A stretch of 5,405 bases of DNA from an uncultured bacterium (lineage in GTDB: Bacteria; Verrucomicrobiota; Lentisphaeria; Victivallales; Victivallaceae), in contig CASECL010000225.1 in NCBI GenBank assembly GCA_949286445.1, positions 1 to 5,405 of the forward strand, given 5' to 3'. The notes beneath the pieces are model-generated. The model made no database searches. It worked only from the letters and a program-made list of their open reading frames with translations, and was not told the origin of the DNA. The position numbers and the translations under genes are program-made. Of this stretch, positions 1-5,367 are shown piece after piece (position 1 is the first letter of the stretch; each line of letters begins with the position of its first letter).

Positions 1-166
1 CGGCAATATGTTCACCGAAGTCAAAAAAATACTCATTTCCCGGTGTCATTTCCACCCGTGAGAATTTTTTTACTCTCTTCATTCGCCACTGCTGCCAGGC
101 GTCGGCATCATAAACCGGTTCAACCAGACTCTTGCAATCTACGCTTCTCTTATGCAAAAATATCAT
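1..166 (-). CDS. N-terminal fragment of a possible glycoside hydrolase (rhamnosidase-like), cut by window edge
   Basis: An open frame of 55 codons runs from an ATG at 166 to the window edge with no stop. An in-frame TAG lies five codons upstream of the ATG, so this is the only ATG start available. An AAGG sits about eight bases upstream as a weak ribosome binding site. The peptide has no signal sequence. Visible stretches include VEPVYDADAWQQW (residues 15-27) and FFDFGEHIA (47-55). The FDFG-x-x-x-G type of strand is familiar from the N-terminal beta-sandwich domains of alpha-L-rhamnosidase-like glycosidases of Bacteroidota and Lentisphaerota. That the frame is coding is fairly convincing, since the composition is protein-like and a promoter candidate precedes it. 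The enzyme family is only a resemblance. It lies 271 bases downstream of the redox operon on the same strand and is probably a separate transcription unit. Confidence 0.6.
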   Translation of the reverse strand, partial: MIFLHKRSVDCKSLVEPVYDADAWQQWRMKRVKKFSRVEMTPGNEYFFDFGEHIA

Positions 167-202
167 GAATTTGCCCTTGAACTATTCCTGGATTCTGTTA
201 TC

Positions 203-230
203 ATTTTACGCAATACAGTAGCATTGTTAC
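203..230 (-). promoter_or_regulatory. Candidate sigma-70-type promoter for the left-edge gene
   Basis: On the minus strand GTAACA (-35-like, 4 of 6 matches, at 225-230) is followed after 16 bases by TAAAAT (-10-like, 5 of 6 matches, at 203-208). Transcription would start near 195, giving a leader of about 30 bases before the ATG at 166. The spacer contains CAAT...ATTG as a very imperfect dyad. The hexamers are moderate and the host's promoter consensus is unknown, so this is a candidate only. Confidence 0.3.
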
Positions 231-292
231 AGTTTTATTTCAATCCGGCAAATTTATGATTTTTGCATTTTCAATTTCCATACTGTCTTGTG

Positions 293-312
293 CTCTGCTT
301 TGCTAAACAGAG
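293..312 (-). other. Small hairpin in the intergenic region
   Basis: CTCTG at 293-297 pairs with CAGAG at 308-312, and TTT at 299-301 pairs with AAA at 305-307 around a three-base loop, with a single bulged C at 298. The hairpin lies between the aldo/keto reductase stop and the promoter candidate of the next gene. No T-run follows it on either strand, so it is not a classical intrinsic terminator. It could be a minor RNA structure or chance. Confidence 0.25.
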
Positions 313-381
313 TGGGAAAATACAATGAATATTGACATTTTCTTCACCGTGAATATCTATTGCACCATGACGATTGGAGCA

Positions 382-417
382 GCCGGATAATATGCCCTTT
401 CAGACACTTTATCCGGC
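382..417 (-). terminator. Stem-loop just after the operon, possible weak terminator
   Basis: GCCGGATAA at 382-390 and TTATCCGGC at 409-417 form a perfect 9-bp inverted repeat with an 18-base loop. It begins 20 bases after the stop codon of the aldo/keto reductase gene, the usual place for a terminator or a 3'-end stabilising hairpin. There is no U-tract on the minus strand beyond it. Intrinsic termination is therefore unproven; it may act as an mRNA 3' end stabiliser or as a protein-binding site. Confidence 0.35.
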
Positions 418-437
418 AATTCAATCCCCCCATTCAG

Positions 438-1724
438 TCAATCTTCCAATTCATGTTTTACCCGCTTTAACAATTCAGGGATATTTAATTTCTGGGGACA
501 TTTTGCCAGACAAGCTCCGCAGTTAATGCACGCCGAAGCCGGTGCCCCACGCTGAATCGGAGACATGGATACGGTGTAGTCAAATAAAGCCCGCTTTTTA
601 TTCCTGTGTACCAGATAATTATTATACACATAAGCAAAAATATAACCGATAGCCACATTGTGCGGGCATGGAATACACTGGTAACACCCGGTACAATCAA
701 TATGTCCCGGTGTTTCCCGGTACGTGCGAATCGCGGCTCCAAGAGCTTTGCGCTCATCCGGAGTAAGCATATCTGGTTTTGCTTTGGCGGCGTAACGGAG
801 GTTTGCCTCCACATCACTCATAGACCCCATGCCGCTTACCGCCACACTGACCTCCGGAATATCCCAGAGATAGTCCAATGCCCACTCAGTGTCCGGTTTC
901 TCCACGCCCGTGGAACGCAGTGCAGAACGCATATTATCCGGCAATTGAGCCAGAAATCCGGTGCGCAATGGTTTCATCACCGCCAGCCCCATGCCATTGG
1001 CCGCCGCATATTTCGGCCCCAGACATCCGGCCTCATATTCATAATCAAGGTAATTATGCTGAATCAGACAAAAATCCCAAGGCGCGGACTCAACCACCTC
1101 TTTAAACAACCCCAGCCGGTCATGAAAAGAAAAACCGGCAAAACGGATTTTTCCCTGTTCCTTGAGTTTCATAATTTTTTCAATCAGTTTGAACGGGATG
1201 ACCTTTTCCTTCCATCCCCGGTGCATAATCATGTGGATGTGGTAAAAATCAATTACATCGGTTCCGATAACCCTCCGTGATTCATCAAACAATTTTTCAA
1301 AATCTTCCGGCTTTTCCATAACCCACCAGGGAGATTTTGAAGTAACATAAACCCGGTCCCGCCAGGCACCCCGGAGGGCCTTTCCCGCCACCGCTTCACT
1401 CTGACCGTCAAGGTAAACCCGGCCGGTATCTATATAATTTACTCCCCCCTCGATCGCCCGGTGGATCATCGCCACACTCCGGTCAACATCTACCGTTTTC
1501 CCGTCAGCAAGCATCGGCAGCCGCAGCAGTCCAAACCCCAGCGCGGAAACATTAACTCCGGTCCTCCCCATCGGACGGTATTGCATCCGGGGATTGAAAT
1601 TCAGAACCGCTCCCCGCGATTTATCTGCCTTGACACTTTCTGCTTTCAAAACAGAGCCTTTCCCCAATACCGCACTGGCTGCGGTAACCAAAGCCGCAGA
1701 TTTCAAAAATTCACGCCGATTCAT
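438..1724 (-). CDS. Tat-exported aldo/keto reductase with C-terminal 4Fe-4S ferredoxin-like domain
   Basis: The product has 428 residues. The ATG at 1724 is chosen because an AAGGAGGT lies six bases upstream; an in-frame start further up (1757) would overlap the previous gene and put eleven residues before the Tat motif. NRREFLK (2-8) and a hydrophobic stretch to about residue 21 form a twin-arginine signal. The aldo/keto reductase barrel spans about 47-320. The catalytic tetrad is best read as D99, Y104, K130 and H164, and a cofactor-loop-like SGMGSMSDVEANL lies at 297-309. The C-terminal part has CTGCYQCIPCP (C344, C347, C350, C353) and CINCGACLAKCP (C399, C402, C405, C409), as in Fe-S aldo/keto reductases of anaerobes. 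This is the last gene of the run. Family members reduce or oxidise carbonyl compounds with NAD(P); the substrate here is unknown. Tat export is unusual for an NAD(P)-type enzyme and would require a tightly bound cofactor or use of the Fe-S centre. Confidence 0.9.
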   Translation of the reverse strand: MNRREFLKSAALVTAASAVLGKGSVLKAESVKADKSRGAVLNFNPRMQYRPMGRTGVNVSALGFGLLRLPMLADGKTVDVDRSVAMIHRAIEGGVNYIDTGRVYLDGQSEAVAGKALRGAWRDRVYVTSKSPWWVMEKPEDFEKLFDESRRVIGTDVIDFYHIHMIMHRGWKEKVIPFKLIEKIMKLKEQGKIRFAGFSFHDRLGLFKEVVESAPWDFCLIQHNYLDYEYEAGCLGPKYAAANGMGLAVMKPLRTGFLAQLPDNMRSALRSTGVEKPDTEWALDYLWDIPEVSVAVSGMGSMSDVEANLRYAAKAKPDMLTPDERKALGAAIRTYRETPGHIDCTGCYQCIPCPHNVAIGYIFAYVYNNYLVHRNKKRALFDYTVSMSPIQRGAPASACINCGACLAKCPQKLNIPELLKRVKHELED

Positions 1725-1730
1725 ACAACG

Positions 1731-1738
1731 ACCTCCTT
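1731..1738 (-). promoter_or_regulatory. Strong ribosome binding site of the aldo/keto reductase gene
   Basis: AAGGAGGT on the minus strand lies six bases before the ATG at 1724. It fixes that start over the longer in-frame alternative at 1757. It occupies the 16-base gap after the preceding gene's stop and is one of the best ribosome binding sites in the window, so this gene may be translated more independently than the coupled genes upstream. Confidence 0.8.
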
Positions 1739-1740
1739 CT

Positions 1741-2721
1741 TCAGCGGTTGAGTCCAATCAGAAACGCCGGATTTTTCCGCACCATCAAATCAATATTTTT
1801 CTGAGAAATTCCGGCAGACAGCAATTCTATGATACATGAACGCATCCCATCAATCGGATTTGGATTGCCCAACTGGCCGAGATCAGTGGAAATAAAACTG
1901 CGTTCCGGTACAGTTTGAACGTAATTTAAAAACTCAGTTTTGCTTTGCTGTTTAAATTGCGGATTTCCGCTTCCCGGCCCCCACAGCCGCGGCAAATAAC
2001 AATATTCCACAAAAGCACCCAAATCAATCGCACGCATAATTTGCTCCCGGGACAGTTTCCAGATCAGAGAATTAACATGGGTGACTACAAATTTTTTTAC
2101 ACCAATATCTTTTGCCTTGGCCGCCAGTATCAGACTCTCCTGAGGCGAACTGTGACCGGTGGCAAAAATAATATCTGCTTCCGCGCAAATTTCCATTACT
2201 TTTACCACTTCCGGAAACACCTTGCCCTGTTTATCCACCACCGGGATACCTTTCCCCGGAAGTTTATCGCATTGATACTGCCAATCGGCGGAAAGTGTCG
2301 GCATCCAGATGCAGCGGCATAAACCGCCGGAAGTTTTGACTGCCTGCTCAGCTGTAAAGACATTGATTTTACCGCCATAAGTATGATTCATGCAAATACT
2401 GCCGAAAACTTCAAAGTCAGGCAGCATTTGACGAATCAGGTAAGCCCGGTCATGGCAACTCCAGTAATTTGATTTGTACATGACGGCCCGGTATCCGGAA
2501 TCTTTTGCCTGCCGGGCCAGGGTAAACTCATCAATACACCGGGGACGGGTATCCGGCAGGCAATGAATATGAATATCACAAACACCTTTCAGAATGGTGT
2601 CAGAAGCAGTATTTTCCGACCTTATGCCTGCGGCAGAAACGGAAGATACCTTCATCGCGCTGCCAATAAACGCCGCACCTCCGGCAAGGCCGATTGTTTT
2701 AAGAAAATTCCGTCGATTCAT
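1741..2721 (-). CDS. Tat-exported metal-dependent hydrolase, DUF6282-like amidohydrolase fold
   Basis: The product has 326 residues. NRRNFLK (2-8) and a Gly/Ala-rich hydrophobic run to about residue 30 form a Tat signal. The mature domain starts near residue 45 and resembles the DUF6282 family of TIM-barrel amidohydrolase-like proteins, including the stretches DIHIH, YKSNY, GSICMN, WMPTLSAD and ATGH. Candidate metal ligands appear in the expected order: H51 and H53 (HxH), H190, H215 and D280. K83 is a possible bridging lysine, but its early position makes that uncertain. The protein has eleven cysteines, which is many for an exported protein. It starts two bases after the stop of the flavodoxin-like gene with no clear ribosome binding site, suggesting translational coupling. 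Amidohydrolase-superfamily enzymes cleave amides, esters, lactones or carbon-carbon bonds; no substrate is known to me for this family. The fold call is firm and the activity is not. Confidence 0.8.
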   Translation of the reverse strand: MNRRNFLKTIGLAGGAAFIGSAMKVSSVSAAGIRSENTASDTILKGVCDIHIHCLPDTRPRCIDEFTLARQAKDSGYRAVMYKSNYWSCHDRAYLIRQMLPDFEVFGSICMNHTYGGKINVFTAEQAVKTSGGLCRCIWMPTLSADWQYQCDKLPGKGIPVVDKQGKVFPEVVKVMEICAEADIIFATGHSSPQESLILAAKAKDIGVKKFVVTHVNSLIWKLSREQIMRAIDLGAFVEYCYLPRLWGPGSGNPQFKQQSKTEFLNYVQTVPERSFISTDLGQLGNPNPIDGMRSCIIELLSAGISQKNIDLMVRKNPAFLIGLNR

Positions 2722-2723
2722 AA

Positions 2724-3371
2724 TTAAATCCGTTTACCCAGTAAATATGCCTGTTCCGGATATCCGGTATGCCTGACCGCCCCGGCCAACCATACTCCCG
2801 GAACAATAATTTGTCCGGCATCTTTCCAGCCCAGATATTTCAACAGTACCTGATAATGTGAAATAATCGGCTGAGCTTCCGAAGCAGAACTGTTGGCGTA
2901 AGTCATTATCAATACTGCCTTTTTAGGTACATGAATTTGTCCATTGATTGCATAGAAGCGGTCAATTACCGCCTTTATCTGGGCTGAAATACCAAAATAG
3001 TACATCGGGGTGGCAAAAACCACCAGATCCGAATCAATTATATTTTTCCGGACAAACTCAAAATCATCCTTGAAGACACATTCACCATTCATGTTGCATT
3101 TGTTGCAGCCAATGCAGGGGTGAACACTTTTAAACGCCGCATCAAAACGAACAACTTCATGTCCCGCTTCCATTGCTCCCCGGATAAAGTGTTCTGCAAG
3201 CGTATTGGAATTACCATTCTTCCGGGGACTTCCGGTTATAACCAATATTTTCATTTTTCCTCTCTTTCTTTCAGCCGAAACAGCAGAAATATTCAACACT
3301 CCGCTACCGGATAAAGCCGCTCCGGCAGCAACCGTCAATGAAATTTTCAGAAAATCACGCCGGTTCATCAT
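2724..3371 (-). CDS. Tat-exported flavodoxin-like NAD(P)H-dependent FMN reductase / iron-sulfur flavoprotein-like protein
   Basis: The product has 215 residues. NRRDFLK (3-9) and the following hydrophobic stretch to about residue 32 form a Tat signal. The flavodoxin-like domain begins at residue 40 with MKILVITGSPRKNGNSNT, whose GSPRKNGNSNT is the FMN phosphate-binding loop. C86, C89, C92 and C98 make a CX2CX2CX5C motif, the spacing known for the 4Fe-4S site of iron-sulfur flavoproteins. ATPMYYFGISAQIKAVIDRF (120-139) is the typical second flavin-binding segment, and the end AYLLGKRI is a normal family C-terminus, so the protein is complete. Its ATG overlaps the previous stop as ATGA, with only a weak ribosome binding site; a second ATG follows directly at 3368. 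A better Shine-Dalgarno-like sequence precedes the internal Met40. The likely role is electron transfer to, or reduction of, a small acceptor with FMN. Tat export fits a protein that folds around its cofactors in the cytoplasm. Confidence 0.88.
   Translation of the reverse strand: MMNRRDFLKISLTVAAGAALSGSGVLNISAVSAERKRGKMKILVITGSPRKNGNSNTLAEHFIRGAMEAGHEVVRFDAAFKSVHPCIGCNKCNMNGECVFKDDFEFVRKNIIDSDLVVFATPMYYFGISAQIKAVIDRFYAINGQIHVPKKAVLIMTYANSSASEAQPIISHYQVLLKYLGWKDAGQIIVPGVWLAGAVRHTGYPEQAYLLGKRI
3258..3264 (-). promoter_or_regulatory. Internal Shine-Dalgarno-like site before Met40 of the flavodoxin-like gene
   Basis: GAGAGGA on the minus strand sits three to four bases before an in-frame ATG at 3254, which is exactly the first residue of the flavodoxin domain (MKILVITGSPRK). 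Translation from here would give a 176-residue protein without the Tat signal. It looks stronger than the site at the annotated start. The codons here encode Arg, Lys and Gly, so purine richness alone could produce it. Confidence 0.35.
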
Positions 3372-3847
3372 GGTTTTTCCGGCGTTTTTTCAAGACTGAA
3401 AGTTACTTTAAGCCGGTCTCTCTTCCGGAAAAACTTCAAATCTTTCTGTTCTATTTTTCCCAACAGAACCAGTTTTTCCGAATAACGGAAATCCCGGTAG
3501 AAAACCGCCAGGTTACCCCAGGGGGCATAATAGGCAATGTCCCCGGCTTCCGGAGTGAAACCGTCAGGTGATCCGGCAACAGAGATTTTTTCCGGCAAAA
3601 CCGCGATTTTTTCCGTGGCATTGTAATCTTCCAGCGTCAGAGTCAGCGGCAGACGGGAGACAAAATCCCCCGCCGCGGCATTGTCATACATAACCGCGGT
3701 AAGATGAATGTCATCAAACTGTATTTGCACTTTCTGTTTCATGGTTTTCACCTCTTTTTCATCAACTCCCGCCGAACTTTCCGCCCTGCCGCAGGAACTC
3801 AAAATAAAAAGCAAAACAGATAACATCCAGCTGCAATAATACTTCAT
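3368..3847 (-). CDS. Lipoprotein with cyclophilin-like fold domain
   Basis: The product has 159 residues. The N-terminus has a short positively charged start, a hydrophobic core and the lipobox LSSC ending at C19, so it is probably cleaved by signal peptidase II and lipid-anchored. After a linker of about 17 polar residues, residues 37-135 match the bacterial cyclophilin-like family (the small beta-barrel family seen beside flavodoxin and aldo/keto reductase genes). Diagnostic stretches are LPLTLTLEDYNATEK (66-80) and GDIAYYAPWGNLAVFYRDF (102-120). A basic tail of about 25 residues follows. The ATG overlaps the previous stop by four bases (ATGA), and its own stop overlaps the next ATG the same way, so it is coupled on both sides. 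Members of this family are not established peptidyl-prolyl isomerases and the role is unknown. Met36, right at the domain boundary, has a good Shine-Dalgarno-like sequence before it. Confidence 0.85.
   Translation of the reverse strand: MKYYCSWMLSVLLFILSSCGRAESSAGVDEKEVKTMKQKVQIQFDDIHLTAVMYDNAAAGDFVSRLPLTLTLEDYNATEKIAVLPEKISVAGSPDGFTPEAGDIAYYAPWGNLAVFYRDFRYSEKLVLLGKIEQKDLKFFRKRDRLKVTFSLEKTPEKP
3749..3755 (-). promoter_or_regulatory. Internal Shine-Dalgarno-like site before Met36 of the cyclophilin-like gene
   Basis: AGAGGTG on the minus strand lies six bases before an in-frame ATG at 3742, where the cyclophilin-like domain begins (MKQKVQIQFDD). Spacing and sequence are close to ideal. Initiation here would give a 124-residue cytosolic form without the lipoprotein signal. 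The surrounding codons encode Glu, Lys and Val, so the purine run may be coincidental. Confidence 0.35.
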
Positions 3848-4377
3848 TGTCCTGCTTCTCCCCGGTAAAATATTTTCATTCCCATTTCCGGCACCAGCGG
3901 TTTCTGATCCAGCAGCTCCAGTTTTCTTACCATTTCCAAGGTAGTCTGCTTGTATTTCTGAAAATGCGGCGTTTTAATATGTCTTTCGTAAGCGGCGGGG
4001 TCGGCGTAAATCTCCAGAATTGTAATCCGCTCCGGATGCTCCTTTTCCTGCATGGAATACATCATGTAAACCCCTTCTTCACGCGCCATCGATGCCCTGC
4101 CGCATTCCGTAGCCAAAGCGATATATTCCTCCAACCGGTCAGGATCAACCTCAATTCTGGAAATACGCACTATGCTCTGAGTGTCAAGTTTTTTCCCTTC
4201 TGAAACCTCAGGCATATTTTCCTGCCCCACCGGATAATTGCCTGATTGATTTTTTTCTTCTCCGGACATATTACAGCTGCCTTGTTTATCCGGCGGCGGA
4301 GTCTGGCATGATGCCAGAATGAAAACCGCCGCCGTAAATAAATATGGTAAATAAAATTCAAGCTTCATTCGTTTCAT
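3844..4377 (-). CDS. Lipoprotein with antibiotic biosynthesis monooxygenase (ABM / YgiN-like) domain
   Basis: The product is 177 residues from the ATG at 4377. A TTG at 4383 in the same frame would add two residues, and an ATG at 4368 would remove three; none has a good ribosome binding site. A hydrophobic stretch ends in the lipobox LASC with C24 as the lipidated cysteine. A polar, low-complexity linker of about 40 residues (PPPDKQ... to GKKLD) leads to an ABM-type ferredoxin-like fold domain at about 67-160. Recognisable segments are IVRISRIEVDPDRLEEYI, ITILEIYADPAAYERHIKTP and HFQKYKQTTLEMVRKLELLD. Relatives include YgiN-type quinol monooxygenases and other small dimeric oxygenases or stress proteins. 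The gene starts 18 bases after the CMD–cupin stop, and its stop overlaps the next ATG (ATGA). A cofactor-free oxidation of a quinol-like molecule is a family-based guess. Confidence 0.85.
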   Translation of the reverse strand: MKRMKLEFYLPYLFTAAVFILASCQTPPPDKQGSCNMSGEEKNQSGNYPVGQENMPEVSEGKKLDTQSIVRISRIEVDPDRLEEYIALATECGRASMAREEGVYMMYSMQEKEHPERITILEIYADPAAYERHIKTPHFQKYKQTTLEMVRKLELLDQKPLVPEMGMKIFYRGEAGQ

Positions 4378-4395
4378 GCTCAAACTGCCGACACA

Positions 4396-5367
4396 TCACT
4401 TCCCGGCAGTGGCACGTTGATATTCCGCATCGGAAACCGGTTCCAGCCAGGTATTTTTATTAGTCGCCGGATTGCATTCTACCGCCAGATGCGCAAACCA
4501 TTTATCCGGAGCCGCGCCATGCCAGTGATCCACATCCGGAGGTATCTCCACCACATCTCCCGGCAGTAATTTTACGGCCTCTTTGCCCCGTTCCTGATAA
4601 AAGCCAACGCCTCCGACGGCAATCAGCATCTGGCCGCCGGTATGGCGGTGCCAGTTGTTGCGGCAGCCCGGCTCAAAGGTGACATTGGCCACCGGAACAT
4701 TGAGTTTTTTATCTTTTGTCAATGGAGCCAGATAGGATTTGCCGCTGAAATACCGGGCATAAGCACTGTTTTCACCGCCGCGGGGAAACGGACTTACAGT
4801 ATTACTTTGGACAAACTCCAAAATCTGCTTGATCCCGTTATCGGTAACTCCATTGTTTTTGGCTATGGCAATGTGAGAAGCCAGCTGGCTGTCCACTCCA
4901 TCCATGGCGGCCAATGCGGCCACCGTGGCGATTTCCCGGGTGCGCCAATCCAGATTGTCCCGCCCGAAAATATCGCCGAAAAGGTGGGCTTTCAGATATT
5001 CATCAATCGCCGGAGCAAAATCAAACAACGCTCCTTTTACCGGTGCTCCGCAAAGTCTGGTCTGATTGACGGTGCCAAATTCAATACTTTTCCCTGCCGG
5101 CATGGGTCCGGGAACTTTGCCGGCCGGATCATTAATACCTTTACTTTTCCGTTCTTCCAGCAATGTCATAAAGTTATTCAGCGCATTCAGACTGCGGGGA
5201 AAACCGCAATAGGCGTAGAGCTGAACCAGTATTTCCTTGATTTCATTAACACTCAATCCGGCTTCCAGCCCGGCGGTCAACGCCTTTTTCAGTTCCGGCA
5301 TATTCCCCCCGGCAGTGTACATGGATATTGCCGCAATCTGTTTTTCTCTATCACTTAAACCATTCAT
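4396..5367 (-). CDS. Carboxymuconolactone decarboxylase (double CMD domain)–cupin fusion
   Basis: The product has 323 residues from the ATG at 5367, which has GGAGGAG five bases upstream. The first CMD domain covers about 1-75, including GLSVNEIKEILVQLYAYCGFPRSLNA. A linker containing GINDPAGKVPGPMPAGKS follows. A second CMD domain covers about 112-188 (WRTREIATVAALAAMDGVDSQLASH). A cupin spans about 222-312. In the cupin, G-x5-H240-x-H242-x3-Q246 and H281 supply four likely metal ligands; glutamine in place of the usual glutamate is the pattern seen in manganese cupins such as hydroxynitrile lyase-type enzymes. The CMD domains lack a CxxC pair, so AhpD-like peroxidase chemistry is unlikely. 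The frame stays open upstream to the window edge, reading LLSGKSAYGGEN before this Met. The true protein may therefore be longer and secreted, as many homologues are. It is the first complete gene of the run; the substrate is unknown. Confidence 0.88.
   Translation of the reverse strand: MNGLSDREKQIAAISMYTAGGNMPELKKALTAGLEAGLSVNEIKEILVQLYAYCGFPRSLNALNNFMTLLEERKSKGINDPAGKVPGPMPAGKSIEFGTVNQTRLCGAPVKGALFDFAPAIDEYLKAHLFGDIFGRDNLDWRTREIATVAALAAMDGVDSQLASHIAIAKNNGVTDNGIKQILEFVQSNTVSPFPRGGENSAYARYFSGKSYLAPLTKDKKLNVPVANVTFEPGCRNNWHRHTGGQMLIAVGGVGFYQERGKEAVKLLPGDVVEIPPDVDHWHGAAPDKWFAHLAVECNPATNKNTWLEPVSDAEYQRATAGK

Noticed and set aside
332..360. Plus-strand TTGACA at 332-337 as a promoter
   Set aside because: The best -10 at proper spacing (TATCTA) matches only three positions, and it would transcribe antisense into the operon with no gene to serve.
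325..390. 21-codon plus-strand frame in the intergenic region
   Set aside because: Very short, weak ribosome binding site, and its stop falls inside the hairpin at 382-417. No evidence of coding.
409..946. 13-base direct repeat TTATCCGGCAATT at 409-421 and 934-946
   Set aside because: One 13-mer repeat in 5.4 kb rich in TCCGG is expected by chance fairly often, and one copy lies inside a coding region.
606..1280. Long plus-strand open frame opposite the aldo/keto reductase gene
   Set aside because: The translation is rich in His, Arg and Pro with no domain, and the minus strand carries a clear enzyme with conserved motifs.
1700..3371. Recent duplication of a Tat-signal cassette between the three NRRxFLK genes
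   Set aside because: The three signals agree in protein motif but differ at many synonymous sites and diverge right after FLK, which fits motif constraint rather than recent copying.
4642..5358. Long plus-strand open frame opposite the CMD–cupin gene
   Set aside because: It mirrors a well-supported gene, and its translation shows no recognisable domain and an odd composition. It is a shadow of the coding strand.
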